A DNA stretch of 64,000 bases. It comes from Planococcus citri. Taxonomy: Eukaryota; Arthropoda; Insecta; Hemiptera; Pseudococcidae. The notes beneath the pieces are model-generated. The model made no database searches, was not told the DNA's origin, and worked only from the letters and a program-made list of their open reading frames with translations. The translations under genes were made by a program, and so were the position numbers. The first letter of the stretch is position 1, and each line of letters opens with the position of its first letter. The DNA lies in contig NC_088678.1 in NCBI RefSeq assembly GCF_950023065.1, positions 47,358,580 through 47,422,579 of the forward strand, written 5' to 3'. Shown one piece after another: positions 54,836 through 64,000 of the stretch.

Positions 54836-57800
54836 GTATGTTTAATTCGTATTTGTTCAGATTTGTAGATGACCTGGTAGCGATTATGCTAAGTCACCTT
54901 TTGTCGAGTGTTGAAAATATCATTACGGTATTCGTTATTTTTCTACCGGAATATTAATTAGTTCTGCGGCTTGACCATATTACCTCAATTCGTGTAGTGA
55001 TCTGTGGCGATGTGCGTAGCGACGGTAGTTTTTTTCCTTATTTTTTTTTGTTTTGGTGAAAATAGACGAACTTTGTAGGTGAGGTGGCTTTTCGGTGTAT
55101 ATGTTTGTGTTTATGATACCGCAAGAATTGGTTCGTATCGAGTAATTGAACGATCATCGTGGTAGGCTTAATATTTGATATCGAAATTTATAATGATTTT
55201 ATAGGCTTATGAAGTGTTTGGTTGATTGACCGATGTCAGTGTTTTTTTTCCTAACTATTTATTAATTTCCTTCTACTATGATCCCATTCGAGATTGAATA
55301 TTTAGAATTTGAGGTCTTTCTAGCACTATATGTCCTGGAAAAGTACTATAAATAGTTTTAAAGCAATTCTTCCTGTTATTGGGAGAGTTTTTTCTTACAT
55401 GATTACAAGAATGTTGTTTACTCGTAAGCTCGACGCTCGGCTGACTGAGTTTCAGTTTTATTGATCATTTTGTAACCTTATAGGCTGTATATACCGTATA
55501 AGTGGAGCTTATACCACAAGTAATACCAAGTACTGGAAGGTATTCGAACAATTTTTTATCATTCATGTTACATGAAGTTTACATACGTTCGAAAGTAGAG
55601 TAATGAGATCATCGCGAAGTCGCCGAGAATGTCCCTACATATGTATATTTTGATACGAGTTGTACATATGAATGAACCACTTACACTTATGTACGACTTA
55701 TGTATACCGATTTGTAATACTGTCATTCCATTGATCGTGTCAAATGCTCGCGGTACTTTTTCTGCGAAGAAATTTCGATTCTTGGAATCGCACAATTTAG
55801 GTACGTTGATATATTTTTGATCAATTTCTTTTCTTCGTTTACGAAAACAATGTACCTACCTACTGACTGCTAAACTAAATACGCAGGTATTCGATTTATA
55901 AGATCCCATCTCATTGGCATGCGCAGCGAGTGGCCGAAGAGAGGATAATGAATGAGATTTTGTGTAGTATGCGAGTATGAGAAAATAATGACTATTAATT
56001 GACGTAGGTATCCTTACGTGTAATTGTTTCTCGCCAACGATTATGTATGAATTATTGGTCTTCGTGGGTATTTAATGAGAGTTTCTGGAGGCAATTTTTT
56101 TTTCTTTCATTTATTAATTCGTTTTGTTTATTGCGGTTTAATTGCATGACTGGCTTTGTATCTCGCTGCTGGATGATGATGGAATGATTGTTCGATTGTT
56201 TGTTTTTTCGATTTGATTCTTTGGTTGCAGAATTGATTGAAAAAGGATGGTATTGGGGCATTTCATCATTAGTTTAAATGGATTTCTGCAGGAAGTTGGA
56301 GGAGTCTCTTGATTTTTTTCAAAAAAAATTGTAACGTTATGCCCCCCCCCCCCGCCTTTGACTAAAAAAACTACTTCCATTCACTTTCCCAGACCTATTA
56401 CGTTCTCTTCAAACAGGCATTTGTTTTTTTGTTTTTATAGAAATTTTGATGTTATCCCCAGATTTATTCATGATACCTAATCGAAAATGAAAAACTCCTA
56501 GAATTCAATTCGATAATTTGAAGAAATCAACTGTGTACATAATTACATCTTACGGGTAACCTTCGAGAATTGTTTTTGTTATAGGATTCTAAAACCCTGA
56601 GTGGGGGGTCCGCGTTCTCCAATTTTAGTCAAGACGTGAATAAAAATGAGTGGTTTGGGTAACACATTGGTTGTAATGATTTCGGTGGTGCTTAGTTTAA
56701 TTTTGACTCATTTTTAATTATCAATATGTTTTTGGGGGAAAAATGGATTCGTTCTTACAAATATCCAGTATTTGAAGTTCTGTGTCGACCTAAGTTATTT
56801 TCGTTGAAGCCCACGATCACTTTCAAGATTCTTACCTATAAGCGGTTAAAAATTTGAAAATCGCTGATTTTTGGGTGAATTTTGGGTTATGAAAATATTT
56901 ATATGTATCTTAAATTATAGGAGTGAGTTATGCCAGAATATTGAAAGATATCAAGGGGAATATTTTGGAAAGCAGTGATGTTTCAATTTTTTTGAAACTA
57001 GCGATAATGACCAAAAAATTGGCACCACTGCATTCAAAAATACTTCCCTAGCTTAAGAAATGCGATTTGCAAATTTTCAATCGTTCAGTAGAACTCTAAA
57101 AAGTCTTAGATTTTGACAGCAATGTTCCAGCTTGGCGCAGAATCTTGAATAGGTACTATCTATTAGAACGGGACCATTTTCCCAAGACAGATTGGGTGGG
57201 GGCTAGAGTGAAGAAAACACGATTTTTCTGCAAATTTGTATTTGTACTTGCTCTTTGAGGGTTCATGTTTCTCTTCCGTCTTCCAGGAAAATTTCCGAAG
57301 TTGGAATATTTTCTGGGTGATTTTCAACTCAAAATGAAGGTCTTCGCTGAATTTGATCAATTCAAAATCCAAGACCATTTTCTGAAAATTTTTAAAATAC
57401 TTAGATAAAAGTTTAAAAAAATTGAACAATAATTGCGCTAACAATCGTTGAATAAAATGTGTTGAAATAACAAAAACCGCATTGAATATTGCTAAAAATT
57501 GATAATATTTTTCAAAACTTGAACTGAAGATTACAACTTTTTTCGAAATTCCGGAAAATTGTCAAAAATTTGATAAAATTCAAGCAAATGTGAACAAAAC
57601 TCGGCCAAAATTGATTTAAATTTTTTAAAAATACCATTCTTGAAAAAGTTGGTTCAAATATAGCAAAAATCCGCTCATTTTTCCTTATTCCAAGTAACTT
57701 TTTCTTCCGTTACGAGAGAGTGGTGTGATTTGTGCCTGCTTTTGAGTACCTCTACCTACCTAAATAAAATAATAAATGCAATCTTCTATCGAATCCCATG

Positions 57801-60240
57801 CAAAGGGTTGGTGTGTGCTTTTTCAGACTTTTTCATTATGTTAAAATGGAGACATTTTTAAAATTGGCCATTTCCAACATTTTCTTGGCCAGTTTTTTAT
57901 GGAAATTACTAAATTTTTTGTTTCAATTTAGAAATTATGAATATTTATCAAAAAACTACTCTTCGACTTGACGTAGGTGTGGAATTTGGTGGCAGTGTGC
58001 TTCTTTTCGATTTAACTTGTCAGAAGTACCAAGTTGGCATGCAGGAATGTTAGAGATTTTTGAAATTTGTGGAGAAAACTTGAGAGAAATGCTCTAGAAC
58101 GTCTAAAGTTCAGGAAAAAAAATTATTTTGGGTGTTCGTATTGACTAGTAACTGAAATTCAGTTTTTCAACTCAAATACCTACTTACTTGATTTTGTAGC
58201 AATTTCGAAAATTTTATTCTTTTCATCAATTTTTGAGTTTGGTGTTTTGACAGTTTGGTACATTTTCTAAAAGTTGAGAAATAAACTCAAGCAGCTGAAA
58301 TTTTGGATTTAAGATTTTCACCTTTGTTTTCTTGGATTCTTCATCTTTTGCTCTGAATATCTCGAGAATTCAAGCCTCCCACTTAGAAAAAAGTAAGAAA
58401 AATGTTCTGTAAATTTGTTTTTCTATATTTTTTTTTCAATAGGACCTTGCGTCAGGAGTTTTTCCTTTGCTTCCTTGACTTTTCTATCTCTTGTTCCATA
58501 ACCATAATATTTCAATAATCAAACCCCCCTCTTAGAAAGGAAGAAATGAATATTATGTTATATAAATTTGTTTCTCATTATTTTTTTCAATAGGACCCTC
58601 TGTCTATTAATTTTTTCATAATGAATAAATTTTTAAAAATTTTGAATTTTTTCTAAAAGAAGTCAAAACATGTGTTAGACTAAGGGATCATACGAAAAAA
58701 ATGAAAAGGAACAAAATTATGGTGTTTGAAATTTCCTATCACTTGAGTGTGTTGGTTTTTCTGGGAAACTTTATTTTTGAAATCATTTGAGCAGAAATTA
58801 GATGAACGACTTTTTTGGACCTCGCATGGTCCACCCTAAACATTGAACTGTTACCCTTAACACTCCAGCATTCGAATAAAAATTTAGAGGAAAAAAATGC
58901 ACATTAATTTTGCTGGAAAATGGAACCCCTTCCCCCCCTCACCATATAAATTTCGTGCACCTTACCACTCTGCTTACACCCACAACTTTCTTACATAGAT
59001 ATGGGAAGAAGATGAATGAGGTAAATAAATTTTACTCTCACAATCCGTTAGAATGGCTTTCAATGACCTTGTTAAGGCGTCGCGACGTAAGGTGGTATGC
59101 GGCGCGTAATAAGATTTAATGAATTCTGCTAGGCTAGCTAAGATTAAGTACTTAACAAAGTGCATACAATAAGAGAACCGAGAAAAGATTAGAAAGGAAA
59201 AGGGGTGAAGAAACAGCGTACCTGTGTATAGTCTCTACTATGCTATACACACCATAATCACATTGCAAATTCATCATCGCCACCTTATTAATTTTCACAC
59301 TAATATTAATAATACTTCCTCATGCATACGTTTTCTGTGAGCTTGTTAATTACGCGAAAAAATACATTACATTGCGAGATAAAAAAATGTACTAGCTTAT
59401 GATAAGTGTCTCGTACAGTAGAGAAAAAAAAATAAAAGTTGTGTGTTAGCGTTAAAGAAGATGAAAAAAAAATTATAATAAACGAAATGTGCATTATGAA
59501 CGAAAAAAATGAGAGAAATAATAATAATAAAAAAAAATTCTACGAAGGAAATATGGCCTGTGTGATGGGAACCAGGTAATGAACATCGGTATAGGTCACC
59601 AATTCACCATGTTGTATAACGATCAGAGACGGAAATATTAACGCGTTACGTTATTTAAAATTACCTTAATCTACATACACAGTTACACTCACACACACAC
59701 TCGCGTACTTGGGTAGTAGTATAAGTATATCTTATACAAATTCAAACATAAAAACTTACAATAATGAACACATGTCGTGTGTGATGAACCTTATTCATGG
59801 CAAAAGTATCCTAAACACAGGTACTCGTACTACGGCCACAGGTACTGGTCGTCTCGAGCAATATTATAAGTTTGTGTAAATTTTCACCTACATGAAAACT
59901 TTTATTGTTTCAACATGGAAAGTAAAATTAATACGAGCGGTAAAAAAAATATAAAATCTGCATCAAACTTGTACGTACCTACTTCAAATAGGTACTATTC
60001 TCGTAAAAAATTTCTCCATCATTTGCTCTGGTAATGAACTAGTTTCACATATAATAATAGCTGTACAAAACATACTATAAGTTTTAATCGTCCACATCCC
60101 GTAAATAGATATCATACAAGATTTGTTTAATCTTCGAATAAAATTTACACATTTTCATGTTACTTTCTATTTCGATTAATAAACAATTTGAAAAAATACC
60201 TACACGCACGTTGTATTTGTGTATGTACATTGTGCATTTT
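54836..60240. other. Long stretch without recognised genes (probable intron)
   Basis: No splice-bounded coding frames found. It contains a C12 run (56342-56353) and a diverged two-copy direct repeat around 58330-58605 (shared TTTTTTTTCAATAGGACC). Confidence 0.4.
58370..58605. repeat. Diverged two-copy tandem repeat
   Basis: Segments ending in TTTTTTTCAATAGGACC at about 58445 and about 58598, each preceded by a CTTAGAAA block, show an old duplication with a period of about 140-150 bp. Confidence 0.45.
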
Positions 60241-60246
60241 GAAATA

Positions 60247-60693
60247 TCAATCAAATTCTACGAGCATGCGTGATCGTACATATAATGCAAGAGGAGTAAA
60301 CCGGTTCGAACTTTGGCGCTTGTGAACTTTACCTAACTTCCTGATTTTAGCAATGTGATCACCTAGGTCGCATAATTGTAGAAAGTTTAAACGTCTCCCG
60401 GTATGATTATCAGACCATGGCCATATAGCTTGACTCTGAGTATCGTAGATACTCGTACAACGAAGACGTAGAGGTTGGCACTTTACGCATAGGTTGTCTA
60501 TACAATTGCGAATAAATTCAAAATTACGAATACATAAGTACTTACCTAGGTAGGTAGTACTTGAGAATAGATATATTTCCCGGAAACAATAGATCACCCG
60601 CGTCTTTATTATAAATCCTAAACTAAAGTTTAATAACTTGGAAGTGGGCCTTTGAGAATTTGATATGCGTAAATACCGCAATACAACAATCAT
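60247..60693 (-). other. 148-codon open frame, not supported as a gene
   Basis: The longest open stretch outside the recognised genes, ATG-initiated. Its middle crosses TACCTAGGTAGGTAG-type simple sequence, its composition is patchy and it matches no domain I know. Listed so that it is not overlooked. Confidence 0.12.
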
Positions 60694-60839
60694 TCGTTAT
60701 AGCTAGTTAGTCGTAGTGTATTATCGATGAGGTTACCTCTTCTGCTACACCTACAATATAGCAAAGTACAAACGTAACAAACACTGGAAATGGGTCACTG
60801 ACTATTTATAGACAAATAAAAAGAAATTTTCTGACACCC

Positions 60840-60941
60840 GAAATAATTCGCCGTTTTTACGGCGCGTTCGTTACTCTATTCCAAGCGGAACAATACTCTG
60901 GAGCGATCGACTAAAAAATTACGACGACCGTCAACCGAGCT
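60840..60941 (+). promoter_or_regulatory. CpG-rich segment ending in a strong donor; possible first exon
   Basis: The stretch is CpG-dense (TTTACGGCGCGTTCG, GGAGCGATCGAC) in otherwise AT-rich DNA and ends at CCGAGCTG|GTAAGCAG. This could be a 5'UTR exon on the + strand. No coding frame is evident. Confidence 0.3.
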
Positions 60942-61448
60942 GGTAAGCAGATTCCTAGGTATTGGAAGATGCGAGTTCGTCTTGTGGTAGATGAGGTGTG
61001 CTGTTGTCGAGTTTCAGTAAAAGTCTGCATTTTGTTGTTATCAATACACGGTTCGCTTGTCTGTGATGATACTCGTCGGGCACGAAAATAAAGTTGAAAT
61101 CAGATTTGCAGTATCTATTGGAATTGCGTTCACTTTTATCTTTTCTTCGTTTTTCTCATTTCGTATTATGTAACCAAGATTTTAAGTGCTCGAGTTCATT
61201 TTCAAATTTTTGAAGTCACAAGAATTTATGACGATCGAAGGAATCAATTTTGGACCATTTTGGAACCATTATTATAAGCTTTTAATTTTCTCCAAGAATT
61301 TCGAGCATAGATAATGTAATTTTGGTTGATGTTAATTGGAAATTTTTGACGTTTTTAGGCATTATTTTAAAATTTCAGGTATGCCAATTGAAATTAGGGT
61401 GTTTGGACGGGCCTTCCTATACGTAGTTCAATTTAAAATTCACGGAGA

Positions 61449-61636
61449 AAATAGACATTATTGCTTACGTCACAAAATGGCGTTTTGCGAAGGTTCTGCG
61501 TTTTCGGTTTCTACGCGTCGAAAACCTCTTATAACAAGTTTTATAAAAAATATCAAATCAATTCCGTCAAGTAATTCCTTTATTAATTTTCAAATGTAGT
61601 GCATTGTGACGTCACAGCGATAATGTCTATTGCGAA
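61449..61636. repeat. Short inverted repeat carrying CRE-like palindromes
   Basis: AATAGACATTATTGCTTACG (from 61451) recurs inverted as GACGTCACAGCGATAATGTC at 61611-61630. The right arm contains a perfect TGACGTCA; the left has TTACGTCA. Arms of about 28 bp surround a loop of about 130 bp. Confidence 0.5.
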
Positions 61637-62034
61637 CTTGCTAAACGCTTCAAAATGATCGAAAAGTTTTTTTTTGTGAGTTGAGAGGGTTGCTTGAAAT
61701 AAAGTAGGTTACTAAATATTTGCATTGGTTTGTTTCACGAAGTAATAATTGATGAAAAGAAGTTGAAAAAATTACGTTGTTTTGGATGTTAAAAAATAGG
61801 TAAATTGAACTCCAGCAGATGAAGTTTTGGTTGAAAATCTTGAGATGCGCTGTTTTGGTGTACTTAGTTCGGTAACACTATCGTCATCTTCACATGCTTG
61901 AAAAAAAAAATGAAAATCTTAAAAAGTCTGATTTTTTAGGAATAGGTATGCAAATCAGTTCAATATTTGAGTGACATCTAAAAATGATTCCTTCAAAGAA
62001 AACGATCAGCAGTGATGAAATTTCGAACGAATTC

Positions 62035-62545
62035 GGTTCAAAAGTAATTTCTGAACAAAAGAAGCTATTTTTGAACAACTATAGAAACAATTTTTGACCA
62101 AAAAAATCATGTTTTGACTGCAAACATCGTTTTTAGACTAGAAGAGTAATTTTTGGTCAATAAAGTGATTTTTGTACCAAAAGAATCAATTTGACGAAAA
62201 AAGTCATTTTTTGATCAGAAATTATTTGTTGATAAAAAAGTCATATTCTAACTGAAAAAAATTATACTTTGATCAATAAAGTCATTTCTTGGCCAAAAGT
62301 CATTCTTGGACTAAAGAGGGTATTTTTCCACCAAAAGAGAAAATTTTGACCAAAAAAGTAATTTTTTGAACAGAAATATTTTTTTCAAGACATTTTTGGA
62401 CCAAAGAAGGCATTTTTCAACCAAAAAAGCTAATTCTTACCAGAAAGTTCACTTTCTACCAAAAAGCTATTATTTCAACCAGAAAAGGTCATTTTCTGAC
62501 CAAGAAAATCCTTATTTGGCCAATTTTTTATCAAAAGTTATTGCA
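62035..62545. repeat. Degenerate minisatellite, ~20-25 bp unit
   Basis: About twenty irregular copies of a unit built on TTTTTGACCAAAAAAGTCA follow one another, with variants GGACCAAA, GATCA and CAACCAAAA. The array makes a + strand frame look open (62366-62602) with repeated K/N/F residues; it is not a gene. Similar but sparser words continue at 63.0-63.25 kb. Confidence 0.7.
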
Positions 62546-62559
62546 AAAATCATCGAACC

Positions 62560-64000
62560 GGAAATTTTAAAAATTGATTACCTATTGTATTTCCAAAGCT
62601 AAAAATAAATCTTCACGTGAAGGCATGGATTGGCTTTGGTTATGATGTCACTGTTTTATATTCGTCCACGGTTTGAATGTTACATTGCTCATTTCCGCTT
62701 CAATTATGCTATTTTGTTCAATGTACATATTGGGTAGAAATATTTAAAAATTGAAAATGGAATCAGCGTTCATATTCGTATTTTATAATGTTGAAAAAAA
62801 AAATTTCAAAACCAGCCATATGCGCCGCTGAGGTTACGTTTTTCGGGGGGGGGGGGCATGCCATAAAGGCAGATTACCAGGAGCACATTTTTTTTACGTT
62901 ACATATACCTACAATATTATGTACATACTCAGTTGGGTACCCAAGATGCCTATATTCGTTAATTTGCGTAAAAACAGAGTTTCGAAATTTAAAAAAAAAA
63001 GTATTTTATTTTTGGTGCAAATAAAAACTAAAACCTAACAAAAAGGTTCAAAAATAAAAAACAAGGAATGCTTGAAGCTATAGTGAAATTTGACGTTGGG
63101 CACCTTTGTCAAGAATGTGACTTGATTGATGAAAAGTGACCCTTGCTTTAAAAAATGGCGTACTGGCCATTTCGGTTCAAAAAATAGTTTCTCGGTTAAG
63201 AATGGCACTTTATTTGTGTTAGTAACCGACTTGAAAAATATTTTTTGATTTTGATGAATTTTCAAAAGTTTGTCAAAAATATAAAAATGAGTTTTAAGAG
63301 CTCAAAATGTGATCCTGAGTTGTGAGATGATAACTCTTTTGTTGAGCCACATTTTAGCTCAGGCAGTGCTGATTGCTGATAAACGAATCATTTTCAGGTT
63401 CAAAGGCATCTTTTCCAAAATGTAAATTAGTAACTTGACAGATTTTACCTACTTAAAATAAAAGTCTTCCTAGGTGGACACTTGACGTAAGCTAATTGGT
63501 CACCCGGGCCATTCCACCTCTGTATAGTTTAAACTGCTCTAAAAATGAAAGTACTCGTATCTTCCTAATTCTCATAATCAAATATTACATGCTGCAAATT
63601 TCAAACCTAAAATTATTTCGTCCGATGTTACACTCGACCTCGTCTATTAATTCTAGGACGCCGTCGCCTGCGTAAAATAGCGGTATAAGATGTAAATTTA
63701 AAATGTTCCGCCGCTCAGCGATCCGTGATAATTTAATATAGACATCGCACGAGACTTTTTCCACCACTTACTGTATCGACGAATTTCCTGCAGCTAAAAT
63801 CGTACCTTACCTATCGTAATTATTGAAAGTAAAATTCATCGTTTCAGCTTTTAACCTACTGTATCATTCGTGAAAGAATTTCCCTTTTCGTCGACATAAG
63901 GTATCGCTTCTTCTCTTTTTTTTTTCGGCTGTCGTAGCTGCATACTGCATACAGTCAGATGGTCGCTCAGGCGGTACAGTTTTCCGCGAAACGATTACTT
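62560..64000. other. No gene; possible start codon at the window edge
   Basis: A G12 run lies at 62845-62856. At the very end, an ATG at 63958 opens MVAQAVQFSAKRLL without a stop before the window ends, preceded by CAGTCAG (initiator-like) and CpG-containing DNA; it could be an N-terminus or chance. Confidence 0.2.

Noticed and set aside
62366..62602. 78-codon + frame rich in K, F and N
   Set aside because: It is a translation of the degenerate minisatellite.
1..64000. CRISPR array, bacterial operon or phage content
   Set aside because: No regularly spaced repeats with unique spacers and no ribosome-binding-site operon structure; splice sites and eukaryotic transposons show nuclear insect-type DNA.

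Overview
This is a 64 kb stretch of AT-rich eukaryotic nuclear DNA. It has GT-AG splice sites, AATAAA signals, dispersed retroelement and DNA-transposon debris, and a very high density of GTAGGTAC / TACCTACC / TACTCGTA-type words. I read it as an insect genome, most likely a hemipteran such as a mealybug or other scale insect. That assignment is an inference from base composition, word usage and transposon families; no marker gene settles it.

Layout. (1) 0.7-2.9 kb and 11.2-13.3 kb hold two complete, intronless coding frames of 709 and 714 codons on the + strand. They are diverged paralogues of one family that I cannot assign to any known domain. Each coding exon is preceded by the same kind of splice acceptor 25-34 nt before its ATG, so both genes share an architecture of a non-coding first exon, a 5'UTR intron and a single coding exon. 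(2) The 8 kb between them holds mobile-element remains: a 695-bp fold-back element with CACTA-type ends, a BEL/Pao-like gag fragment, a DNA-polymerase-B-associated reading frame with in-frame stops, a transposon-derived frame, and an unidentified minus-strand reading frame whose only internal stops lie in a 24-nt intron-like segment. (3) From 13.4 kb to the end I find no complete gene. There are isolated host-like exons: 54693-54835 (+), a signal-anchor plus coiled-coil exon, and 41788-41900 (-), a start-codon exon. There are also two CpG-rich possible first exons, near 26.3 kb and 60.9 kb. The rest is probably long introns and intergenic DNA.

Mobile elements and their remains are the main content of the second part. 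They include a non-autonomous hAT element with a perfect 8-bp target duplication, an IS630/Tc1/mariner copy that landed in one unit of a tandem repeat, a 34-bp-TIR element containing a tRNA-like B box, three inverted-repeat (MITE-like) units, and decayed LINE, Ty1/copia, BEL/Pao, YqaJ-like, MADF/BESS and Myb/SANT-like reading frames. Nearly all decayed coding remnants read on the minus strand, opposite to the two genes and to the best isolated exon. Several carry one short tandem duplication that breaks or repeats the frame.

The most noteworthy candidate for something undescribed is the paralogue pair: a large, probably all-helical repeat protein family with conserved tryptophan and cysteine motifs and a conserved gene architecture. 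All family assignments here are by eye; no database or structure search was possible.
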